From: an uncultured Eubacteriales bacterium
GTDB lineage: Bacteria; Bacillota; Clostridia; Peptostreptococcales; Anaerovoracaceae
DNA: 30,124 nt
Assembly: GCA_900540145.1 (NCBI GenBank)
Contig: UQEW01000020.1
Coordinates: 1-30,124 of the forward strand
Direction of reading: 5' to 3'
The translations under genes were made by a program, and so were the position numbers. Below, one piece after another: positions 14,319 through 21,953 of this stretch; the stretch's first letter is position 1, and the number at the start of each line of letters is the position of its first letter. The notes under the pieces are model-generated. The model did no database searches. It saw only the letters and a program-made list of their open reading frames with translations, and was not told the origin of the DNA.

Positions 14319-15014
14319 CTAATTTTCTCTTCTTTGACTTTCACCGGTCTGATAATCGATGTCTACACCAGGCTGCACATTATAAACGAACACATTGAAA
14401 GCGACTCCCTGTCCGTCATCTTCCACCGATAGGACCTCCATCTGTACCCCTCTTGCTACTAATTCATCGCCCTCAAATACAGGGGTAACGCGATAAAGCA
14501 CGTGATTGCCCGTTGTTTCAACGTAATCGGCAACTTGATTTTCAAATGGCAGCATGCCATCCACATTCATATAGCGAGTACCTGTTATAAGATTTTTTTC
14601 ATTTGCGTTTTCGCCTGCCAGCTGAAATCCTATGAGGTGACATCTATTATATAGATATTTATCGTCAATCAAATCATCATATCTGACCGTATGCCATCCG
14701 CTTGGCTTGATTTGTCCTATGCTGCCCCTATCTTCATCAGGCATGGTATCTGTTCCTATCAGCGCATAAGCCTGTCCGCACCTGCCCAGGCTGTCAAGGT
14801 CGCTGTACTCTTCAAAGGATTCCCTTTGCATGTCATCTTCAGAAAAATCCGGCTGATTATAATTCATCTCCACATACGGACTGCCGGAATACTCCGGAAT
14901 AGTATCAATATCTATGTACTGATCGCTGTAAGAAATGGGATTACTAAAAAACGCCGGTGATACGCCCAGCGCTACAGCAGCTATTATTATAATTTTAATG
15001 ATTAACTTTTTCAT
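14319..15014 (-). CDS. Secreted DNA/RNA non-specific endonuclease (EndA/NucA-like)
   Basis: The 231-residue protein has a signal peptide or anchor (about residues 1-22) and starts at the ATG after GGAGG. The nuclease core spans about 75-215, with RGSIGQIKPSGWHTVRYDDL, then LYNRCHLIGFQLAG (catalytic His126, in the place of the family's DRGH motif) and NEKNLITGTRYMN, whose asparagines bind the catalytic magnesium. This matches the EndA-like group of beta-beta-alpha-metal nucleases, which degrade extracellular DNA for nutrition or process DNA at the cell surface. No competence genes are nearby. A hairpin in its leader at 15057-15081 is unexplained. Confidence 0.85.
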   Translation of the reverse strand: MKKLIIKIIIIAAVALGVSPAFFSNPISYSDQYIDIDTIPEYSGSPYVEMNYNQPDFSEDDMQRESFEEYSDLDSLGRCGQAYALIGTDTMPDEDRGSIGQIKPSGWHTVRYDDLIDDKYLYNRCHLIGFQLAGENANEKNLITGTRYMNVDGMLPFENQVADYVETTGNHVLYRVTPVFEGDELVARGVQMEVLSVEDDGQGVAFNVFVYNVQPGVDIDYQTGESQRREN

Positions 15015-15056
15015 TTAAACCCTCCATGACAAATCCTTCCTATCAAGGAAAACAAA

Positions 15057-15081
15057 ACAGAGAACAAGAAGCGTTCTCTGT
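15057..15081 (-). terminator. Hairpin between pdaA and the nuclease gene
   Basis: ACAGAGAAC and GTTCTCTGT form a perfect 9-bp stem with a 7-base loop. On the minus strand it is followed by TTTGTTTTCC, so it can terminate transcription arriving from pdaA, or act as an attenuator in the leader of the nuclease gene. The interval 15082-15227 shows only AT-rich sequence with no clear gene. Confidence 0.6.
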
Positions 15082-15227
15082 CTTGCTTTATTTATATTCA
15101 CACACCTTGTTGCGTTCGATACCACATAAAAAATAATTACGGCTCATTGTTAATTTACAACATTTTTTATAAAATAACATTGCAGTATCAAATCACGATA
15201 TAATTATACCTTATTTTTACAATTAAA

Positions 15228-16061
15228 TCAAGTTAAAAGCTCTTCTATACTACAGAAATTATATCCTTGCTCTTTCCAACCTTCTATGAGTTCCTCCAGT
15301 ATTTCAGAGTTAGTCTTAGAGGTGCTGTGCAATAACACAATTGCTCCCGGATGTATTCTTTTATTCAAAACATTTAAAGCTTCTTCTCTGGTTGGCTGAT
15401 CGTTTTCATACCAATCCACATATGCCAAACTCCAAAATACAGTGGTGTATCCCATTTCAGATGCCTGTTTCAGATTATTTTCACTATATTTGCCCTGTGG
15501 AGGTCTATAGATTTTTTTCATATCTTTTCCTGTAACTTGCTTGTAAGCCGCTTCCAAATCCTCGAGTTCTTTTCTGAAAGACTCTTTTTCTTCTATAGAA
15601 GCCATATCAGGATGATGCATCGTATGGTTCCCTACAGTATGACCCTCCGCTTCCATTCTCTTTACAATCTCAGTGTTTTCCTCTATGTAATTACCTACCA
15701 GAAAGAATGTTGCCGGTACTTTCTCTTTTTTAAGCACATCGAGGATTTTTTCCGTATATCCATTTTCATAGCCTGCATCAAAAGTAAGATAAATATTTTT
15801 TTCTTTGGAAGAAGCTCTGGTATCAATATAATAACCATTATACTGCTTTAAATATTCCGCAGTAGCGTTACCCACAGGAGCTGCGCCTTCCTGCTGAAAT
15901 GACAGACCCCAGTTGCATTCTGCAGATGCAGCCGCATCTATCGAATCTCCTTCTTCTGCATCTCCCTGATGATTTTTTCCGGCTCCTCCTAATATGAAAG
16001 CCCATGCGCTTATCCCCACCACAGCTATTATGGCAAAACAAAGAAATATTTTCTTCTCCAT
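15228..16061 (-). CDS. pdaA: Polysaccharide deacetylase, PdaA type (cortex delta-lactam synthesis)
   Basis: The start chosen is ATG 16061-16059 (MEKKIFLCFA), eight bases after GAGGTGA; the GTG four codons earlier is part of that SD. The 277-residue protein has an N-terminal signal anchor, the PdaA-specific stretch NWGLSFQQEGAAPVGNATAE, then the NodB domain. Motif 1 is TFDAGYENGY (Asp95, with Ala where classical deacetylases have a second Asp), motif 2 is GNHTMHH (His146 and His150), motif 3 is YRPPQGKYSE and the last is VLLHSTS. PdaA removes the acetyl group from muramic acid so that muramic delta-lactam forms in the spore cortex, which germination lytic enzymes recognise. Sporulation context agrees with cotJ nearby. 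A hairpin masks the SD. Confidence 0.88.
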   Translation of the reverse strand: MEKKIFLCFAIIAVVGISAWAFILGGAGKNHQGDAEEGDSIDAAASAECNWGLSFQQEGAAPVGNATAEYLKQYNGYYIDTRASSKEKNIYLTFDAGYENGYTEKILDVLKKEKVPATFFLVGNYIEENTEIVKRMEAEGHTVGNHTMHHPDMASIEEKESFRKELEDLEAAYKQVTGKDMKKIYRPPQGKYSENNLKQASEMGYTTVFWSLAYVDWYENDQPTREEALNVLNKRIHPGAIVLLHSTSKTNSEILEELIEGWKEQGYNFCSIEELLT

Positions 16062-16066
16062 ATATA

Positions 16067-16099
16067 AAATCACCTCTTCCCTAATCTATGAGGTGATTT
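16067..16099 (-). promoter_or_regulatory. Hairpin enclosing the pdaA ribosome binding site
   Basis: On the minus strand AAATCACCTC (16099-16090) pairs perfectly over 10 bp with GAGGTGATTT (16076-16067), which contains the pdaA SD. The 13-base loop is followed by TATAT. The stem could block ribosome access in read-through transcripts, or act as a terminator for the upstream MFS remnant, with a sporulation promoter further in freeing the SD. Confidence 0.55.
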
Positions 16100-16105
16100 A
16101 TAATA

Positions 16106-16882
16106 TTATTTCTTTCTTTTCTCTATTTTTTCTATAAATATAATTAAAATCATAGTTCCTGCGCCGGTTATTACGGAAGCGATTAATAAAAGCGCGGAAG
16201 GTCCTGAAAAGTCCAGTATAAATCCGCCTATAAAGCTGGCAAATACAGTGGATATGGTTATCATGATTGTATACAGCGCCTGCCCCTTGACTGCCTCGCC
16301 TCTATCCATTATTTCGTCTATAAAGTTTACCATCGCAGGCAAGAATAAGCCGAAGGATACGAGCTGAAAAAACTGAGCAACAAATATCATGGTAACGTTT
16401 TTTGCCAGGAAAGTGCAAACTACCTTTGCAGTAAAGCATATCGAAGCGAACTTAAGCAAAGTTTTGCATGAAAATTTGTTGTTTACCTTGCTGAAGAAAA
16501 ACATCTGTTTCCTCCTACACCTTCAACGATTTGAAGCATAAAATTATTGAAAACAGCATTGCTGAAAAATATTCCTCCGGTACCGATGCTGACAGCAAGA
16601 AAAAGCTTGTTTCGCTGAACAAACCGACGCAGATTTATTTCCTCGAAATCTTTTTCCACATGTAATCGCTGTCTCTGCGGACTCTTGATTTGGCATGCTT
16701 TGTAAAAATGATTGGCAGTAATATACAAAGTCGCAAGCAGCATCACCAATATGACTTCCCCTGTAAGCGGGATTACCGTCACTCCGCGGCTTTCCGCAAA
16801 AGCTCCTAAGAAAGCGCACAAAAGAGAATAAGCCAGAGAACCCATGAATACCGGCGTATTCAACGTTTAACAGGTTTTTCAT
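16106..16882 (-). pseudogene. MFS transporter remnant with two out-of-frame deletions
   Basis: Three adjoining frames together read as one major facilitator protein of the PF12832 (HcaT-like) group. From the ATG at 16882-16880 comes an N-terminus MKNLLNVEYAGIHGF. The frame then changes and continues MGSLAYSLLCAFLGAFAE through IVEGVGGN, which lies in the second half of the protein. A second change leads to MFFFSKVNNKFSCKTLL and the last three to four helices, ending at 16106. Compared with the usual 390-410 residues, about 150 residues are missing near the first join and roughly 15-20 at the second, and neither join is in frame. The last piece happens to have AGGAGG six bases before its ATG (16504). 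It cannot be a working transporter. Confidence 0.82.
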
Positions 16883-16901
16883 AGTTTAACCCAAATTTAA
16901 T

Positions 16902-17918
16902 TTACAAAAACTTTTTCAAATATTTCAGTGTTCTCACCATCTGTGAAACGTAACTGTTTTCATTGTCATACCAGGCGACTACACGTACTTCGTATATCTT
17001 TGTTCCGCATCTCTCCGCTAAAGTCTGCGTAGCATCAAACAATGAGCCGTATTCCATACCTATGATATCGCTGGAAACCAATTCTTCTTCTGTGTATCCA
17101 AAGGATTCATTGGCTGCCGCCTTCATAGCCGCGTTGATTCCCTCTACGCTGACGCTTTCAGTCTCGTCCTTAAGAGTGGCGTCCAATATGGTTATGGAGC
17201 CTGATGGTACAGGTACTCTCTGAGCAGAACCTATAAGCTTACCATCAAGTTCCGGTATTACCAAGCCTATGGCTTTTGCTGCTCCTGTGCTGTTAGGAAC
17301 TATGTTGATAGCTCCCGCTCTGGCTCTCCTCAAATCTCCTTTTCTATGAGGACCGTCAAGAATCATCTGGTCTCCCGTATATGCGTGAATTGTAGTCATG
17401 AACCCTGTTCGTATTTCACGATATTGGTTCAAAACTTTAGCCATAGGAGCAAGACAATTGGTAGTGCACGATGCTGCCGAAATGATATTGTCATCAGCAG
17501 TAAGCGTCTCATGATTAGTTCCGTAAACTATCGTCGGCAAATCGTTTCCGGCAGGTGCAGAAATCAAAACTTTCTTCGCTCCGGCATTTATATGAGCCTG
17601 AGACTTAGCCTTAGAAGCAAAGAAGCCGGTGCATTCCAAAACTATATCTACTTTTAGCTCTTTCCACGGCAATTTTTCGGGATCTTTTTCAGAAAAAACA
17701 GTTATTTTAACTCCATCTACAGTTATAGAGCTATCATCGTTTTCTACTGTATGTCCTTTATATCCTCCCTGGACGCTGTCATACTTTAATAAGTGGGCCA
17801 GCATCTTAGGTTCTGTTAAATCGTTTATTGCCACTACTTCCATGGAATCATCGGCAAAAATTTGTCTAAAAGCCAGTCTTCCTATCCTTCCAAAGCCGTT
17901 TATAGCAATTCTTACCAT
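16902..17918 (-). CDS. gap: Glyceraldehyde-3-phosphate dehydrogenase, type I
   Basis: The 338-residue protein is full length. The NAD-binding INGFGRIGRLAFRQI is at the start, the catalytic SAASCTTNC places Cys151, and TTIHAYT places His178. GPHRKGDLRRARAGAINIVP and WYDNENSYVSQM are also present. It oxidises glyceraldehyde 3-phosphate with phosphate and NAD in glycolysis or gluconeogenesis. The SD is AAAGGAGG. It is not adjacent to pgk or tpiA, which is less common in clostridia, and it has its own promoter just upstream. Confidence 0.97.
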   Translation of the reverse strand: MVRIAINGFGRIGRLAFRQIFADDSMEVVAINDLTEPKMLAHLLKYDSVQGGYKGHTVENDDSSITVDGVKITVFSEKDPEKLPWKELKVDIVLECTGFFASKAKSQAHINAGAKKVLISAPAGNDLPTIVYGTNHETLTADDNIISAASCTTNCLAPMAKVLNQYREIRTGFMTTIHAYTGDQMILDGPHRKGDLRRARAGAINIVPNSTGAAKAIGLVIPELDGKLIGSAQRVPVPSGSITILDATLKDETESVSVEGINAAMKAAANESFGYTEEELVSSDIIGMEYGSLFDATQTLAERCGTKIYEVRVVAWYDNENSYVSQMVRTLKYLKKFL

Positions 17919-18231
17919 AATTTCTCCTCCTTTTCCCGTTTTCTATATTGGTATTGTACCACAAAAAAAGGAATATAGCACAGTTAAGTGATTATTCCTC
18001 TCCCATTTTTTGTTTGCTGATTCTGCAGCCGGCTTTCAAAGTGGGCTGCTGACAAAATTTCAAAAATCAACAAATTTAGTCTGCGTCGGCAATCATCAAT
18101 CGCCAACCTCATGCCGCGCAGATCGGCATAACTTCATATAAAGCATTTTAACTTCATTCTCTTTTTAAGGGACTATCGCTAAGGCGACAGTCCCTTTAAT
18201 TTTGTCTATCGATTATAATGCTTTAAAGCCA
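17919..18231. other. Spacer between grdB and gap with hairpins and a dispersed repeat
   Basis: Besides the gap promoter, this 313-base interval holds a 13-bp hairpin (18167-18179 with 18184-18196; AAGGGACTATCGC and its partner, perfect with one G-U wobble on the minus strand). It also holds a 6-bp ATGCCG/CGGCAT hairpin (18112-18130) and one copy of a dispersed element (18048-18083) shared with the right edge of the window. The 13-bp hairpin follows grdB but has no U-tract on the minus strand. No gene is seen. Confidence 0.5.
17953..17961 (-). promoter_or_regulatory. Extended -10 promoter of gap
   Basis: On the minus strand TGG-TACAAT forms an extended -10 element about 35 bases before the gap ATG, giving a leader of roughly 28 nt that includes the AAAGGAGG SD. 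No convincing -35 is present, which extended -10 promoters tolerate. Confidence 0.5.
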
Positions 18232-19539
18232 TCAATCAAAAACTTTCTGTCCATCTACCTCAGTTGTCAAAGCTTTAAGTGCTTTTTCAATTATACTGCG
18301 GCGAAGGGCTTTTTCCTCTTCTTTGTCCAAAGCCGGGTTACCTAGAGGATGAGGGATAGCTATCGCAGGAACGATTCTGTTGGCACCTACTGTCAATGAA
18401 ATAGGCGTAACAGTACATATATGAACTACAGGGATTCCTGCTCTTTCGATTTCTTTTACCATTGTTGCACCGCAACGTGTACAAGTGCCTCAGGTAGAAG
18501 TAAGTATTACGGCGCCTACACCATCGTTAAGCAATTTACCTGCAATCTCTTTTGCAAAAGCTTTTGCGGAAGCAACTGCTGTTCCATTTCCGGTAGTAGT
18601 ATAAAACTTGTTATGCAGGCTTCCTATCTTGCCTTCCTTCTCCAGATCACGCATCACATCTACAGGCAGCACTCTGTCTGCATCCTGGTTTGCATATACC
18701 GGGTCGTATCCTCCGTGAGCTGTCTCATAAGTATCTGCAGTGAGGTCCATTACGCCTGTAATATCGTACTCGCCATAATGCGAAGCGCTGGAGCTTTCGA
18801 TGTGGTCAGGGTTTCCTTTTGGTACGATTCCTCCGGAAGTAACCAATGCCACTTTTGTATGAGCTAAATCTTTAACCGCAGGGTTAGGCTCTACTCTGTC
18901 AAAAACAGGCATAGGATACTCAGTTACAAAATCCTCGCCCGACAGCTTCTTTATAAGCATATCTACAGCTCTTTCAGAGCCTCTCTTTTTCTCAAAGAAA
19001 TTAACTCTGCTGCCGCCAGGAAGATATCCTTCCTCTATGGACGCGCCTACCTTTTCTCCTTTAGCCAATTTCATTGCCAGAGGAGCCATCTTTTTCACTG
19101 CGTCTCTCATGCCTGCCGCACTGTTTTTAGTAGCTACTATATATGTCTTATCCTTAAACATATCTGCGCCGGGATTTTCCTCGTACATTCCTGTAACTGA
19201 TGGTATTCCCAGTTTTTCCCAAACAGCTGTGGCAAGAGTAGCGCAAGCCACACCGTAACGACCTGCATTAAAAGCCGGACCTGCAATAAACACATCAGGA
19301 GAAAGGTCTTTTACCATTTCCAAAATCTGCTTTTCAGCTTTATCGATATTTTCATTAAAATACGAGTCACCGCATATTATGGTTCCTACAATTTCTGCCT
19401 CGTTCCCAAAGCTGGCTGAAAAAGCCATTCCCGGTCCTACAAACTCTCCTTTGCGCAACTCAGGCGGATAATCGGCCTTTTCCTCGCCTCCTATGTTGGC
19501 AAAAAATTGATTTATATAATGTACTACTTTTACTTTCAT
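18232..19539 (-). CDS. grdB: Glycine/sarcosine/betaine reductase component B, selenoprotein subunit (GrdB-like)
   Basis: The gene reads through an in-frame TGA at 18492-18490 as selenocysteine (residue 350 of 435). On both sides of the TGA the protein is one continuous family member: GVGAVILTST before it and GTCTRCGATMVKEIERAGIP after it, giving the conserved TST-U-GTCTRCGA centre. The selenocysteine attacks the C-N bond of the substrate held on the pyruvoyl subunit, producing a carboxymethyl-selenoether passed to GrdA. The start is ATG 19539, behind AGGAGG, 12 bases after grdE. GrdF (sarcosine) and GrdH (betaine) paralogues look alike; the glycine riboswitch favours glycine. Gene callers that stop at TGA would split it. 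Confidence 0.9.
18464..18492 (-). promoter_or_regulatory. UGA codon with candidate bacterial SECIS hairpin in grdB
   Basis: Starting 13 bases after the UGA, GUUGC (18476-18472) pairs with GCAAC (18468-18464) around a GGU loop. The apical G and U at about 20 bases from the UGA resemble the E. coli SECIS features recognised by SelB. An alternative stem, GCACU/GGUGC, is also possible. Grd SECIS elements vary between species, so this is a tentative assignment. Confidence 0.45.
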
Positions 19540-19553
19540 CGCTTTCTTACCTC

Positions 19554-20834
19554 CTACCTGGCGCTCAGCTTGTTGAATCCTGTCTCATTGGTAGCGCCGG
19601 TTATCACTTGAAGTTCTACTTCCAAAGATCCGTCTTCTCTTAAGGTGTTTTCACTGGCACCGGCTATCTTATTGACATAATCCAATGTACCTATGACCTT
19701 ATCCATCTTTGGCAGTATAACCACTTCATTGGCATTTCCTCCGGTTATCACAGCGTCTGCAGCAGGATCGGCATCTGCCAACGACTGAGATTTTCCATCA
19801 CGTCCTGCATACTCGTCAGTTATGATAACTGTCTTGATTCCTTCTGCCTCAATTTTCTTGCAGTTCATGATAAGGTCTGTATCAGGATTACCAAATCCTT
19901 CCTGTGATACGATGACTCCATCTAAATCAAGCATTCTGCAAAGTTTAGCAGTCCAGTCTGAAGAGCGCATTTTATCAGCAAGATATACGTTTTCATTGGT
20001 TATTATTTGGCACACAAAGTTAAGTTTCTTTCCATGCTGTGCAAATAAATCTTCTACTACAGGATTATTCTGATGAACATAAGTAGGGTTCTTATCGCAT
20101 GCTGAAACACAGTTCCCAGATACAATCGCTCCGTCCATGACTTCGGTAGGACTCAGCATTGTAGGAAGAATTTTTTTAGCGTCCACCCCATATACGTAAG
20201 TATCATGAAGGAGCCCTTGGCTCTGCAGCATCTGAACGTAAGCTACTCTCGGCAAGTCAGGATATTTTTGAATTCCTTCTTTAATATTGCAAGTCTCATA
20301 TACTTTAGTCTCATCAGGTGTCAATCCCTTAGCTAACTCACCTACATACGCAGCAACTCTAAAACCTGCAAATCTGACAGCCGCCTCATAGTCATGAGGT
20401 TCAAGCCCGTCTTGCGGCTCACATACCATTACGAGATTTACAGTTTTAGAGAATGGAGTGTAATCTGCTCCAGGACCTGACATATCAATAATCCCTTCCT
20501 GGAATCCTACAATTTTGCCGGCAGTTACCACAGCCATACCTTTTAACGCATACGTTGTGCCGCTGCCTACAGTATCAACTTTTGCAAGAACACCAGGGAA
20601 TATACCGCCTCTTCCGCTTACTTTAACACGTGGCTCGATAACATCTTTAACCGGTGTTATTCTTACTGATTCTCCAGGCCTTGCTATGTCAAAGGTGACA
20701 CTCTTGATCTTTTCATCTTCAAGGGCTGTTTTTTCTGCTTCTTCACGTGATACATAAAGGATGCCGTCTTCAATTTTTGATACATCCGAAAATTGAATAT
20801 CCTTGATGTATATGTGTCCCATTTCTAACCGCAC
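19554..20834 (-). CDS. grdE: Glycine/sarcosine/betaine reductase component B, alpha/beta proprotein (GrdE-like)
   Basis: The 426-residue protein starts with GTG at 20834, nine bases after AGGAGG; the N-terminus MRLEMGHIYIKDIQFSD is the family standard. The self-cleavage site is visible as SGNCVSACDKNPTYVHQNN. The Asn241-Cys242 bond is expected to break, leaving a 47-kDa-type proprotein as two chains with a pyruvoyl group made from Cys242. That group binds the substrate amine as a Schiff base. GRGGIFPGVLAKVDTVGSGTT and ITGATNETGFNKLSAR at the end are also characteristic. It sits between grdX and grdB. Glycine-specific identity rests on the riboswitch and gene order, since GrdG and GrdI are close relatives. 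Confidence 0.9.
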   Translation of the reverse strand: MRLEMGHIYIKDIQFSDVSKIEDGILYVSREEAEKTALEDEKIKSVTFDIARPGESVRITPVKDVIEPRVKVSGRGGIFPGVLAKVDTVGSGTTYALKGMAVVTAGKIVGFQEGIIDMSGPGADYTPFSKTVNLVMVCEPQDGLEPHDYEAAVRFAGFRVAAYVGELAKGLTPDETKVYETCNIKEGIQKYPDLPRVAYVQMLQSQGLLHDTYVYGVDAKKILPTMLSPTEVMDGAIVSGNCVSACDKNPTYVHQNNPVVEDLFAQHGKKLNFVCQIITNENVYLADKMRSSDWTAKLCRMLDLDGVIVSQEGFGNPDTDLIMNCKKIEAEGIKTVIITDEYAGRDGKSQSLADADPAADAVITGGNANEVVILPKMDKVIGTLDYVNKIAGASENTLREDGSLEVELQVITGATNETGFNKLSAR

Positions 20835-20863
20835 TTCTTTTCTCCTCCTTATGATAAAACTAT

Positions 20864-21241
20864 CTATATATACGCTGACGCGATAGCGCCCTTGAGCAAG
20901 TCCATATCGATAAGCTTTAAATCATCCAGTGTCTTGCTGGAATATTTTTCAGACTTATCTTTGAACTTTCTGCTGGTTCTTATAGCATCTTCTATAAGAG
21001 TAAGCGATGTCATATCAAGCCTCTCTCCACGGCTCATCAACACTGATTTATAAGGAGTTTCCCCAGGTTTGACGCTTCCTGAAAGAGGATGAGTCAAAAG
21101 CCTGTATCCCTTATGAATCAAGTCCCTTATTTGCTCTAATATCCCATCAAATGTTGTTTCTTTATAGATAATGCTGCACCTGTGTTCCATTTCTTTTAAG
21201 ACTAAAGGGTTATTGGTCACTATAACGACATCTTTGTTCAT
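20864..21241 (-). CDS. grdX: GrdX, accessory protein of glycine reductase operons
   Basis: The 125-residue protein starts MNKDVVIVTNNPLVLKEM; the early VTNNP motif, GYRLLTHPLSGSVKPGETPY and SLTLIEDAIRT match GrdX, which usually opens grd operons in amino-acid-fermenting clostridia. Its biochemical role is unknown. The ATG at 21241 follows AGGAG by seven bases. It is the first gene after the glycine riboswitch and terminator and is followed by grdE after 29 bases, so all three grd genes are expected on one message. Confidence 0.88.
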   Translation of the reverse strand: MNKDVVIVTNNPLVLKEMEHRCSIIYKETTFDGILEQIRDLIHKGYRLLTHPLSGSVKPGETPYKSVLMSRGERLDMTSLTLIEDAIRTSRKFKDKSEKYSSKTLDDLKLIDMDLLKGAIASAYI

Positions 21242-21321
21242 AATCCATCTCCTGTCAGTCTTTTGCTTTTATTGCATGCATATCCCTACAATCTTCTATT
21301 GTTTCGCAATATCAATAAAAA

Positions 21322-21363
21322 AGGAACGGTGCCAAATACATTACGTATGTAGTCATCGTTCCT
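21322..21363 (-). terminator. Riboswitch-controlled terminator upstream of grdX
   Basis: On the minus strand AGGAACG (21363-21357) pairs with CGTTCCT (21328-21322), followed by TTTTTATTG, with an inner TACAT/ATGTA stem. It lies between the aptamer and the grdX start, so transcripts that end here would lack the coding genes. Known glycine riboswitches of this arrangement usually let transcription continue when glycine is bound. Confidence 0.8.
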
Positions 21364-21401
21364 CTGTTTTTTGCCATGTACAAAATCCAGAACGCAGTCC
21401 T

Positions 21402-21501
21402 TTTTCCGGTCCTTTTACCTGAAAGTTTCACTAAACGAATCCAGCCCCAGATTCGCTCTGCTTGCCTCTTCGGTGCTTCACATAAAGTCTCTCCCGGAAA
21501 A
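21402..21501 (-). ncRNA. Glycine riboswitch (single gcvT-type aptamer)
   Basis: On the minus strand the conserved gcvT blocks appear in order: CCGGGAGAGAC, then AGCACCGAAGAGGCAAGC, then TGAAACTTTCAGGTAAAAGG followed by ACCGG. P1 is a perfect 8-bp helix (TTTTCCGG 21501-21494 with CCGGAAAA 21409-21402). Only one aptamer is present; no second copy precedes or follows it. A promoter lies 30 bases upstream and a terminator 40 bases downstream, directly before grdX. It should adjust grdXEB expression to glycine, the substrate of glycine reductase. The core match is strong; the direction of switching (ON with glycine) is inferred from the class. Confidence 0.9.
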
Positions 21502-21532
21502 GATCAATCCGCTATTGATTTTTTCTATGGTC

Positions 21533-21561
21533 ATTATATAGCACCGCTGATTTTTTTGCAA
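21533..21561 (-). promoter_or_regulatory. Sigma-A promoter of the grd transcript
   Basis: A -35 TTGCAA (21561-21556), 17-base spacer and perfect -10 TATAAT (21538-21533) lie on the minus strand. The start site near 21526 is about 25 bases before the riboswitch P1. Confidence 0.7.
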
Positions 21562-21564
21562 CAC

Positions 21565-21888
21565 CTAATTGTTTAAAATTTTTAATATTCGGAAAAGGGC
21601 ATACCCTCTCTTGTCCATGCTCATGACTACCTGTTTAAACCCCATTTTTGTATGAAACAAAACGCTATCCCGAGGCAAGAACTCATCTTCCTCTTCAGCG
21701 CAGGCTATACATGCGTTCATATTTAAAACACCTTGCTTTTTCAAGGCTTCTTCCAGTTTTAAATACAGCATTCTCCCTATGCCCATTCTTTTGCAGTCAT
21801 ACTTTAAGGATACCATTGGGATATTCTTTTCATCCGAGATTTTGCACCTCTCTTCAATCTTCCTTTCTAATATGCGATCATATTTTTG
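21565..21888 (-). pseudogene. N-terminally truncated GNAT acetyltransferase
   Basis: The frame contains the second half of a GNAT acetyltransferase: KRMGIGRMLYLKLEEALKKQ is motif A (acetyl-CoA pyrophosphate loop), followed by LNMNACIAC, RDSVLFHTKMGFKQV and a C-terminal GYALF stretch. The strands and helices before motif A are missing. The open frame extends upstream only to a TAG at 21891-21889, with an unrelated lysine/glutamate-rich stretch, and the likely internal ATG (21816) has no SD. Relatives are about 160-180 residues. It cannot fold as a normal enzyme. It lies directly behind the grd promoter, next to another decayed gene. Confidence 0.7.
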
Positions 21889-21953
21889 CTATCTTTTTTC
21901 CAACTACATAGCAGAAGCCGTCTTTCGCTTTCTCAAATCCAAGATAGAGATAT

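Noticed and set aside
16106..16504. C-terminal MFS piece as an independent small membrane protein with an ideal SD
   Set aside because: It begins mid-helix of the family and the SD arises at a deletion join; half-transporters of this type are not known to me.
18167..18196. Hairpin after grdB as an intrinsic terminator
   Set aside because: On the transcribed strand it is followed by A residues, not a U-tract.
18232..19539. grdB as two separate genes or a nonsense-mutated pseudogene
   Set aside because: The TGA lies exactly at the conserved selenocysteine position, and similarity continues on both sides.
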